Of a stretch of DNA of 6,962 bases, positions 1 through 5,143 are shown in pieces. Source of the stretch: an uncultured Hyphomicrobiales bacterium (GTDB taxonomy: Bacteria; Pseudomonadota; Alphaproteobacteria; Rhizobiales; Beijerinckiaceae); contig CAIZGQ010000869.1 of NCBI GenBank assembly GCA_903932565.1, positions 1 through 6,962 on the forward strand. Direction: 5' to 3'. The translations under genes were made by a program, and so were the position numbers. The number at the start of each line of letters is the position of its first letter. The stretch's first letter is position 1. The notes under the pieces are model-generated. The model did no database searches, was not told where the DNA came from, and saw nothing but the letters and a program-made list of their open reading frames with translations.

Positions 1-938
1 ACGGTGAGCTTGGCGCCTTCCCGGACTTCCGGCGCGAGTTCGCGATGGAGGACGGTCTCGAGACCCGCCTGGGCGAGGAGCCCGGCGACTTCGGCGTCGG
101 AGAAACCGAGGCGGCGGTGGGCGTGCTTGTCGCGCAGCGCCTCCTCCTGATGCGGGGCGAAGTCGACGACGAGGAGTCGTCCGCCGGGCGCGAGCACCCG
201 CGCCGCCTCGCGCAACGCGCGGGCCGGATCGTCGAGGTAATGCAGCACCTGATGCATGACGGCGAGATCGACGGAATTGCGCTCGATCGGCAGCGCATAG
301 ATGTCGCCCTGGCGCAATTGCACATTGCGCAGGCCGGTGCGCTCCAGCCGTGTGCGCGCGAGATTGAGCATGGCGGGGCTTGAATCAACGCCGACCGCGC
401 GGTCGGCAAGGGGTGCCAGGAGTTCCAGCATGCGTCCTGTCCCGGTGCCAAGATCGAGCACAGCGTGGAGATGATGCGCGCCGATGATGTCGCGGATCGC
501 CGCTTCAACGGTCTCCTCCGCCACATGCAACGAGCGCAGCTTGTCCCAGTCTTTTGCTTGCGCCGCAAAATAGGCGGCCGCCTGCTCGGATCGGGCGCGG
601 CGCACTTCGGCCAGCCGCGCGCGGTCCCCCGACAGCACAGCATCAGCCGGGTCGATGCGACGAATGATGTCGCGGGCAAGGTCCGCCGCGGGCGTGCGGT
701 CAGCCAGATGGAAGAAAGCCCACGCACCTTCGCGGTGACGCTCGGCCAGACCCGCGTCGGTCAGGAGCTTCAGATGCCGCGAGATGCGCGGCTGAGACTG
801 GCCCAGAATGGTGACGAGCTCGCTCACCGTCAGCTCCGCATCCGCCAACAGGGCGAGCAGGCGCAGGCGCGTCACCTCGCCCGAGGCCTCGAGCCCGGCA
901 AGAATGGTGTCCAGTGAGGCCCGGATGGGTGCAGCCAC
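1..938 (-). CDS. ArsR-family transcriptional regulator fused to a SAM-dependent methyltransferase domain (SahR-like), C-terminus missing
   Basis: The visible protein has 312 complete codons and runs off the window at base 1; family members are usually only slightly longer (about 330-340 residues, from memory). Residues about 10-80 form an ArsR winged helix, with the recognition-helix segment SQPRISRHLKLLTDAGL at 48-64. Residues about 135-300 form a class I methyltransferase: motif I VLDLGTGTG at 160-168, an acidic residue ending strand 2 (VGVDSS, 182-187), GDIYALP at 211-217 and the post-motif APGGRLLVVDF at 250-260. No cysteine is visible and the ArsR metal motif ELCVCDL is replaced by ELTVSEL, so metal sensing is unlikely. 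Proteins of this architecture include SahR, described as an S-adenosylhomocysteine-responsive repressor of methionine/SAM-cycle genes; calling this one SahR is inference. The start is GTG (936-938): it is the only start codon after an in-frame TGA, and GAGGG lies 6 nt upstream. An alternative is a true methyltransferase such as a UbiE-like enzyme carrying a DNA-binding domain. Confidence 0.88.
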   Translation of the reverse strand, partial: MAAPIRASLDTILAGLEASGEVTRLRLLALLADAELTVSELVTILGQSQPRISRHLKLLTDAGLAERHREGAWAFFHLADRTPAADLARDIIRRIDPADAVLSGDRARLAEVRRARSEQAAAYFAAQAKDWDKLRSLHVAEETVEAAIRDIIGAHHLHAVLDLGTGTGRMLELLAPLADRAVGVDSSPAMLNLARTRLERTGLRNVQLRQGDIYALPIERNSVDLAVMHQVLHYLDDPARALREAARVLAPGGRLLVVDFAPHQEEALRDKHAHRRLGFSDAEVAGLLAQAGLETVLHRELAPEVREGAKLT

Positions 939-944
939 GATGAT

Positions 945-949
945 CCCTC
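945..949 (-). promoter_or_regulatory. Ribosome binding site of the ArsR-methyltransferase gene
   Basis: On the - strand GAGGG stands 6 nt before the GTG codon at 938-936. It supports this non-ATG start. An in-frame TGA lies just upstream and excludes a longer protein. Confidence 0.65.
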
Positions 950-961
950 AACCAACAGATA

Positions 962-983
962 CATATAAACATATGCTTATACG
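962..983. promoter_or_regulatory. AT-rich imperfect palindrome, candidate operator of the ArsR-methyltransferase regulator
   Basis: This 22-bp palindrome is centred on CATATG (970-975) and 9 of its 11 base pairs are symmetric; the core is ATAAACATATGCTTAT (965-980). It lies 24-45 nt upstream of the regulator's GTG start. On the - strand it overlaps a possible -10 element, TATAAG (981-976), with a possible -35 TTGCCC (1002-997) at a short 15-nt spacing. ArsR-family dimers bind such AT-rich palindromes, and many regulate themselves, so autoregulation is the simplest reading. I recall the motifs reported for SahR-type regulators as AT-rich palindromes of similar style but cannot verify the exact match here. 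Confidence 0.5.
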
Positions 984-1086
984 GATTTTGAGAGATGGGC
1001 AAGGTGGCGGGTGAGTTCAAGAGGCCTGTGCGTCACTGGGGTCACTGAAAATGGACGGCAACCCGCTACGGAAACACTTCATTAAT

Positions 1087-1101
1087 CTAACCACCCGCTA
1101 A
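1087..1101. promoter_or_regulatory. CTAA-N7-CTAA, weak CtrA-like site
   Basis: Two CTAA tetramers (1087-1090 and 1098-1101) are separated by exactly 7 nt, directly after TTAAT. The CtrA consensus of alphaproteobacteria is TTAA-N7-TTAAC, so 6 of the 8 core bases agree. It lies about 46 nt upstream of the proposed -35 box. CtrA control of division genes is known in this class, but a short degenerate motif like this can arise by chance. Confidence 0.2.
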
Positions 1102-1114
1102 TGGACGCCAGTGC

Positions 1115-1131
1115 CCGAAATCCCATTTCGG
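1115..1131. repeat. Perfect 7+7 bp inverted repeat upstream of the mraZ promoter
   Basis: CCGAAATCCCATTTCGG consists of two perfect 7-nt arms (1115-1121 and 1125-1131) around CCC. It ends 15 nt before the proposed -35 hexamer of the dcw promoter and is not followed by a T-run, so it does not look like an intrinsic terminator. Its position suits a protein-binding site. The central TCCCA is also a single MraZ-type half repeat, 31 nt upstream of the first repeat of the main box. Confidence 0.45.
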
Positions 1132-1146
1132 AGCAGTTCACTCAAA

Positions 1147-1175
1147 TTGACGCCCATAATATCCCATGGTATCCC
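1147..1175 (+). promoter_or_regulatory. Probable mraZ/dcw operon promoter
   Basis: TTGACG (1147-1152) matches 5 of 6 bases of the -35 consensus. After 17 nt comes TATCCC (1170-1175), a weak -10 that matches only the first three bases. This sits in the AT-richest part of the region and predicts transcription starting near 1182, with a leader of roughly 145 nt before mraZ. TAATAT (1157-1162) is an alternative -10 but has no good -35. The overlap with the MraZ box supports this location. The exact start site is inferred. Confidence 0.5.
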
Positions 1176-1176
1176 A
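1152..1176 (-). promoter_or_regulatory. MraZ operator: three TGGGN repeats with 5-nt spacers
   Basis: Read on the - strand, the region is TGGGA-N5-TGGGA-N5-TGGGC, with units at 1176-1172, 1166-1162 and 1156-1152. The period is exactly 10 bp, so the repeats fall on one helix face. Direct TGGGN repeats with 5-nt spacers upstream of mraZ are the described MraZ binding site in E. coli. The box covers the spacer and -10 of the proposed promoter, so bound MraZ would block RNA polymerase, consistent with autorepression of the whole cluster. The half sites point away from mraZ. Confidence 0.75.
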
Positions 1177-1316
1177 AATCATTCCTCGTGGTGTTTCGTG
1201 CCGACGCGTCCCGGTCTCTGGCCTTCCAGCCCTGAGGACCGAACGTCAACGCACGCCTGCGCGTGGGAATGCGTACCGCGTCGTGCTGGGCAGGGTCGTC
1301 ACCTCGCCTGGCTTTT

Positions 1317-1320
1317 GGGA
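1317..1320 (+). promoter_or_regulatory. Weak ribosome binding site before the TTG start of mraZ
   Basis: GGGA stands 8 nt before TTG at 1329-1331. It is a modest Shine-Dalgarno match, but the upstream in-frame GTG (1263) has no visible site at all, so it favours the TTG start. Confidence 0.4.
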
Positions 1321-1328
1321 TCACAGCG

Positions 1329-1814
1329 TTGGATCGCTTTGTTTCGCACTTCACCAATCGCCTGGACAGCAAGGGTCGCGTGTCGATTCCAGCGTCCTTC
1401 CGGTCGGTTCTGGCGCGCGATGGGCACGAAGGGCTTCACGTGCATCCCTCGCTGGATGCGCCGGCGCTCGACTGTGGTGGCCACGCGCTGCTGCGAGAGA
1501 TCGATGCGCTGATCGACACGCTCTCGCCCCATTCGGACGAGCGCGATTTGTTCTCGACGGCGCTTCTGGGCACCAGCGAGATTTTGAAAGTCGATGCGGA
1601 AGGCCGGGTGATCCTGACCGACAGCGTCAAGGCCTATGCGGGCATCTCGGACGAGGTGACCTTTGTGGGTCTGGGACACAAGTTTCAGATTTGGGAGCCA
1701 AGCCGTTTTCGCGTGTATCTGGACGAGGCCAAGGCCCGGGTGCGCGACTTACGAAAACAGCTCAGCACCCATTCCGCGGCCCTTGCGCCGCAGCCGCGAG
1801 GAGTACGGGAATGA
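1329..1814 (+). CDS. mraZ: Transcriptional regulator MraZ
   Basis: This 161-residue protein fits the family length (about 140-165). It has the two tandem SpoVT/AbrB-like MraZ domains, marked by DSKGR at 13-17 and DAEGR at 89-93. The GLGHKFQIWEPSRF segment (114-127) is typical of alphaproteobacterial MraZ. MraZ forms a ring-shaped oligomer that binds TGGGN repeats and represses its own dcw operon; a matching box lies at 1152-1176. The start is taken as TTG, because MDRFVSHFTNRLDSKGRVS then aligns with known N-termini. The in-frame GTG at 1263 would add 22 residues without family similarity and without a ribosome binding site. The stop overlaps the rsmH start by 4 nt (ATGA), so the two are probably translationally coupled. 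Confidence 0.94.
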   Translation: MDRFVSHFTNRLDSKGRVSIPASFRSVLARDGHEGLHVHPSLDAPALDCGGHALLREIDALIDTLSPHSDERDLFSTALLGTSEILKVDAEGRVILTDSVKAYAGISDEVTFVGLGHKFQIWEPSRFRVYLDEAKARVRDLRKQLSTHSAALAPQPRGVRE

Positions 1815-2881
1815 AGACGGGCCGCGGCGGAGACGAAACTCTCGCCGCTGGCGAACCGGCCCGGCACATTCCCGTGCTTCTCGACGAGGTTTTGGCAGCT
1901 CTGAGGCCCGCCCCCGGCAGCCTCTTCATTGACGGCACCTTTGGCGCGGGCGGCTACACACGCGCCCTGCTGGCAACGCCTGACACACGTGTTCTGGCGA
2001 TTGACCGGGACCCCAACGCCATCCGCGATGGCGCAGCGCTTGTAAACGAGATGGATGGCCGTTTGATCCTGGCGCAGGGGCGCTTCAGTGATCTTGGCAA
2101 GATCGCCGAACAGCATGGGTTTGCAGGCTTTGACGGCATCACACTGGATGTCGGCGTGTCCTCCATGCAGATCGATGAAGCCGCGCGCGGCTTCTCTTTT
2201 CGCTTTGATGGTCCGCTTGACATGCGCATGGAGCAATCGGGCCGCAGCGCAGCCGACATTCTCAATCTCGCCAGCGATGAAGAGATTGCCGACATTCTCT
2301 ACCATTATGGCGAAGAGCGCGCGTCGCGGCGCATTGCACGCGCCATCGTGCACGACCGGCAGACGACGCCCTTCACCACCACGCGGCAGCTCGCGGGCTT
2401 GCTGGAGCGCATCCTACCCTCCAAGCCCACCGAGATTCATCCCGCAACGCGCACGTTCCAGGCCCTGCGCATCGCTGTGAATGACGAACTGGGGGAATTG
2501 GCACGCGCGTTGGCAAGCGCCGAGGCCATGCTAAAACCCGGCGGACGACTTGCCATCGTCAGCTTCCATTCGCTGGAAGACCGCATTGTGAAGCAGTTTT
2601 TCAGCCTCCGTTCGGGCCGTGGCCGCGCCCAGTCGCGGTTGCTGCCGGGCGAACCGATCCCGCCGCAGCCAACATTTGAGGTGCCCGGCGGGCAGCCCAT
2701 CGTCGCGGGCGAAATTGAAATTGCCCGCAATCCACGGGCGCGCTCAGCAAAATTGCGTATGGCCATCCGCACGACAAATCCGGCGCTTGGCGTTGACCCG
2801 GGTGTTGCCGCGCTGGCGAGCCTGCCAACCAGAACTCCGCCGACCCGTCCCCAGCCCTCACGCGATGCGAGGACACGCTGA
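1811..2881 (+). CDS. rsmH: 16S rRNA (cytosine(1402)-N(4))-methyltransferase RsmH (MraW)
   Basis: The 356-residue protein transfers a methyl group from SAM to N4 of C1402 in 16S rRNA, in the decoding centre. Family signatures appear in order: HIPVLLDEV (19-27), the SAM-binding DGTFGAGGYTRALL (41-54), AIDRDP (63-68), DGITLDVGVSSMQID (108-122), RGFSFRFDGPLDMRM (126-140), then EIHPATRTFQALRIAVNDEL, SFHSLEDRIVK and NPRARSAKLR towards the C-terminus. It is longer than the E. coli enzyme (313 residues), partly through an 18-residue N-terminal lead and a Pro/Arg-rich tail of about 35 residues. The ATG has a strong site, GAGGAG (1798-1803), 7 nt upstream inside mraZ. The frame is open upstream to 1166, but that part overlaps mraZ and has no RsmH similarity. 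The stop is 1 nt before ftsL. Confidence 0.97.
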   Translation: MKTGRGGDETLAAGEPARHIPVLLDEVLAALRPAPGSLFIDGTFGAGGYTRALLATPDTRVLAIDRDPNAIRDGAALVNEMDGRLILAQGRFSDLGKIAEQHGFAGFDGITLDVGVSSMQIDEAARGFSFRFDGPLDMRMEQSGRSAADILNLASDEEIADILYHYGEERASRRIARAIVHDRQTTPFTTTRQLAGLLERILPSKPTEIHPATRTFQALRIAVNDELGELARALASAEAMLKPGGRLAIVSFHSLEDRIVKQFFSLRSGRGRAQSRLLPGEPIPPQPTFEVPGGQPIVAGEIEIARNPRARSAKLRMAIRTTNPALGVDPGVAALASLPTRTPPTRPQPSRDARTR

Positions 2882-2882
2882 C

Positions 2883-3293
2883 ATGCTGCGTTATCTGAAC
2901 GTGCTCGCCATCGGAGCTCTCGTCGGCTCGGCGGTTTATGCCTATTCGATCAAGTATGAGACGATGCTGTTCTCCGCGCAGATCGGCAAAACCACCCGCG
3001 CCATTGAGCGTGAACACGACACCATCGGCCGCCTGCGGGCCGAATGGGCTTATCTCAGCCGCCCCGAGCGCATCCAGGCGCTTGCGGACAAACACCTCGA
3101 TCTGCAGCCGCTGGCTTTGTCGCAAATCGTGCGGCTGAACGACCTGCCGGATCGTGCCGCGCCCGTCGACACCATCGGCCGCAAGCTGGAGGCGCTCGGC
3201 CTTGCAGCGCCCACCGCGACACCGCAAGACCGGGTCATGAGCGCGCCGACCCCCACGCCCACCGCAACACCAACCGCAACATTGGGACACTGA
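2883..3293 (+). CDS. ftsL: Cell division protein FtsL
   Basis: This 136-residue bitopic membrane protein has a very short cytoplasmic end, one membrane segment (about 4-22, LNVLAIGALVGSAVYAYSI) and a periplasmic coiled coil (about 27-58). It ends the coil with the conserved EWAYLSRPERIQALADKH (54-71) seen in alphaproteobacterial FtsL between rsmH and ftsI. FtsL pairs with FtsB and FtsQ and helps activate FtsW-FtsI at the septum. The C-terminus (119-136) is a Thr/Pro/Ala low-complexity tail, encoded partly by a 12-bp tandem repeat. The ATG at 2883 is preferred because GAGGA (2869-2873) lies 9 nt upstream. An in-frame ATG at 2865 would add six residues (MRGHAD) and overlap rsmH. The identification rests on position, topology and the conserved segment, as FtsL sequences diverge strongly. 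Confidence 0.9.
   Translation: MLRYLNVLAIGALVGSAVYAYSIKYETMLFSAQIGKTTRAIEREHDTIGRLRAEWAYLSRPERIQALADKHLDLQPLALSQIVRLNDLPDRAAPVDTIGRKLEALGLAAPTATPQDRVMSAPTPTPTATPTATLGH
3261..3281 (+). repeat. 12-bp tandem repeat in the 3' end of ftsL
   Basis: ACCGCAACA occurs at 3261-3269 and again at 3273-3281, a period of 12 bp, and encodes part of the Thr-Pro-Thr-Ala repeats of the FtsL tail. Such a repeat could vary in copy number by slippage, but only two copies are present. Confidence 0.6.
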
Positions 3294-3304
3294 GGGGAGA
3301 TGGC

Positions 3305-5143
3305 ATGAACCAGCATATCGACCTTCCCCCAGACCACGCACTCCTCCCGCCGGAGATCGAGCCCGTCATCCTTGACGACGCGCCGCCATCGCTCAAAAAG
3401 CGCCGTGGCTTTGGGATTCCTTGGGGGTTGCGCTCGCTGGGCGTGATGCGCATCGATAAAAGTGCAGGCCGCATTCGCAAGGTAGTGGCAGCGTTTTTCT
3501 GCCTCTATCTCGTGATCTGCGGAAAGCTGATTTATCTCGGTCTGAAGCCTGAAACGCCGCAAAGCCTGCGCACGGCTGCCTCTGAAGCGGTGAGTGCCGC
3601 GCGCCCGGCGATCCTTGATCGTAACGGCGAAGTGCTGGCGACCGACGTCAAAACAGTCTCGGTCTTCGCCGAACCACGCCGCATCATCGACAAGGATGAA
3701 GCGGTGGAATTGCTGACCGCCGTTCTGCCCGATGTGAACGCGCGCGACCTGCGCACCCGCATCGGCTCGCGCAAGGGCTTTGTCTGGGTCAAGCGCGCCA
3801 TCACGCCCAAGGAACAGGAAGAAGTGTTCCGGCTTGGCCTGCCCGGAATCGGTTTCCTGCCCGAAAACAAGCGAGTTTATCCCAATGGGCCGATTGCGGC
3901 CCATGTCCTCGGCTTTGCCAACGTCGACAACGTCGGCATTGCGGGAATGGAAAAATACATCGACGGTAAAGGCCTTGCTGCGCTGCATGGCGCTGGCATC
4001 CAGATGAAAAGCGACGATTTGAAACCCGTTGTCCTGTCGCTGGATCTTAAAGCCACCCATGCGCTGCGGGACGAACTTTCAAAAGGTATCGAGAAGTTCC
4101 GGGCCAAGGCCGGTGCTGCTGCGATCCTGGATGTGAACACCGGCGAGGTCATCGCCATGGCGTCCATGCCCGATTTTGATCCCAACAATCAGATGGACCC
4201 GCGCGATCCCTCGATCATCAATCGCATGACCGTCGGCGTCTATGAGATGGGCTCGACTTTCAAGGCGTTGACCCTTGCCATGGCGCTCGACGCCAATCGC
4301 GTCAATCTCAACACGCGCATCGATGCGCGCGACAATCTGCACTACGGCCGCTTCACGATCCACGATTTTCATGCCCAGCACCGCATGCTGAGTGTGCCAG
4401 AGGTGTTCACCTACTCGTCCAACATCGGCACCGCACGCATTGCCTTGATGATGGGTGTCGAGGCGCACAAAGCTTTTCTGCGGAAAACCGGGCAATTGGA
4501 CCGGATGCGCACAGAATTGCCCGAAAGTGCTGAGCCTATCGTCCCCAAGAATTGGGGCGAACTGAACACAATGACCATCGCATTTGGCCACGGCCTCGCC
4601 GTCGCGCCGCTTCAAGCCATGATGGCGGTCGGCGCGCTGAGCAACGGCGGTTATATGATCACGCCCACCTTCCTGAAACGCGGCGAAGACGACGCAAAGA
4701 AAGATGCGCCGCGCGTGATCAAGCCCGAAACCAGCGAGGCCATGCGCTATCTCATGCGGCTCAACGCGGAAGTCGGATCTGCAAAGGCCGTTGATATTAA
4801 GGGCTATTTTGTGGGCGGGAAAACTGGCACCGCAGACAAGGTCATCAATGGGCGCTATGCCAAGGACATTGTTTTTACGACGTTCACCGCAATCGCACCC
4901 TCCGACAAGCCGAAATATCTGTTCCTGACCGTGATGGACGAGCCGCAGGGCTTGCCGGAAAATCACGGCTCCCACGTGGCAGCTTACAATTCAGGTTACG
5001 TCACAGGCCGGATCATCGAACGCGTGTCGCCGCTGCTGGGCATGCCGCCACGGTTTGATCCGCCGCAGCAACCGTTCCCCATTCTTGCGCGCATGGGCTA
5101 TGGCTTTGCCAACCAGATGCCAACCGGGAGCATCTCGCACTGA
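3305..5143 (+). CDS. ftsI: Peptidoglycan D,D-transpeptidase FtsI (penicillin-binding protein 3)
   Basis: This 612-residue class B PBP crosslinks septal peptidoglycan and acts with FtsW in the divisome. A cytoplasmic N-terminus of about 58 residues, rich in Pro and acidic residues and then basic, precedes one membrane anchor (about 60-79). The dimerisation/pedestal domain begins at ARPAILDRNGEVLATD (99-114). The transpeptidase domain carries all three catalytic motifs: S317-T-F-K320 (nucleophile Ser317), S371-S-N373 and K506-T-G-T509. The stretch before the nucleophile is YEMGSTFK rather than EPGSTxK, as is common in alphaproteobacterial FtsI. AGGGGAG (3293-3299) lies 5 nt before the ATG. A nearer ATG at 3300 meets TGA after one codon and cannot encode the protein. 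The stop shares one base with the murE start (TGATG). MrdA/PBP2 is less likely given the dcw position and the sequence type. Confidence 0.97.
   Translation: MNQHIDLPPDHALLPPEIEPVILDDAPPSLKKRRGFGIPWGLRSLGVMRIDKSAGRIRKVVAAFFCLYLVICGKLIYLGLKPETPQSLRTAASEAVSAARPAILDRNGEVLATDVKTVSVFAEPRRIIDKDEAVELLTAVLPDVNARDLRTRIGSRKGFVWVKRAITPKEQEEVFRLGLPGIGFLPENKRVYPNGPIAAHVLGFANVDNVGIAGMEKYIDGKGLAALHGAGIQMKSDDLKPVVLSLDLKATHALRDELSKGIEKFRAKAGAAAILDVNTGEVIAMASMPDFDPNNQMDPRDPSIINRMTVGVYEMGSTFKALTLAMALDANRVNLNTRIDARDNLHYGRFTIHDFHAQHRMLSVPEVFTYSSNIGTARIALMMGVEAHKAFLRKTGQLDRMRTELPESAEPIVPKNWGELNTMTIAFGHGLAVAPLQAMMAVGALSNGGYMITPTFLKRGEDDAKKDAPRVIKPETSEAMRYLMRLNAEVGSAKAVDIKGYFVGGKTGTADKVINGRYAKDIVFTTFTAIAPSDKPKYLFLTVMDEPQGLPENHGSHVAAYNSGYVTGRIIERVSPLLGMPPRFDPPQQPFPILARMGYGFANQMPTGSISH

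Larger units (their letters stand above)
939..1328. other. Divergent intergenic regulatory region between the regulator gene and mraZ
   Basis: This 390-bp region has no supported gene. It holds the palindrome at 962-983, a direct repeat GTCACTG (1032-1038 and 1041-1047), short swapped repeats at 1051-1110, a CTAA-N7-CTAA motif, an inverted repeat at 1115-1131, the mraZ promoter and MraZ box (1147-1176), and a leader of about 145 nt. GC content drops to about 43% in 1141-1200, as expected for a promoter. The open frames crossing it (starting at 1111, 1166 and 1263 on +, and 1372 on -) have no recognisable protein content and are most likely GC-driven. I saw no RNase P RNA or tRNA; rnpB sits near mraZ in some alphaproteobacteria. 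Confidence 0.8.

Noticed and set aside
45..917. Two + strand open frames (45-383 and 465-917) opposite the ArsR-methyltransferase gene
   Set aside because: The - strand frame encodes a coherent two-domain protein across the whole stretch; the + frames are its shadows.
1252..1265. CACGC-N4-GCGTG hairpin in the mraZ leader as an attenuator
   Set aside because: The stem has only 5 bp, there is no T-run or alternative pairing, and no leader peptide is apparent.
1264..1320. Three + strand TGGG units (1264, 1287, 1316) as a second MraZ box
   Set aside because: Spacings of 23 and 29 bp do not fit the 10-bp phased repeats that MraZ needs; TGGG is common in this GC-rich leader.
1166..1810. Open frame continuous with rsmH, as a 215-residue N-terminal extension
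   Set aside because: It overlaps mraZ almost fully, has no RsmH similarity, and rsmH has its own ATG with a strong GAGGAG at 1798-1803. Its ATG also lies inside the MraZ box, upstream of the expected transcript start.
1685..2353. Antisense open frame (222 codons) opposite mraZ/rsmH
   Set aside because: It spans two well-supported genes and its product looks like no known family.
3300..3308. ATG-GCA-TGA minimal open frame just before ftsI
   Set aside because: It is a one-codon frame produced by the overlap of the ribosome binding site and start; there is no evidence of function.
3050..4060. Long antisense open frame (336 codons) opposite ftsL/ftsI
   Set aside because: It is the codon-bias mirror of ftsI in GC-rich DNA; the encoded sequence shows no domain and the sense gene has all catalytic motifs.
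4079..4975. Antisense open frame (298 codons) opposite ftsI
   Set aside because: Same explanation: no recognisable protein content, and it lies wholly within the ftsI transpeptidase domain.
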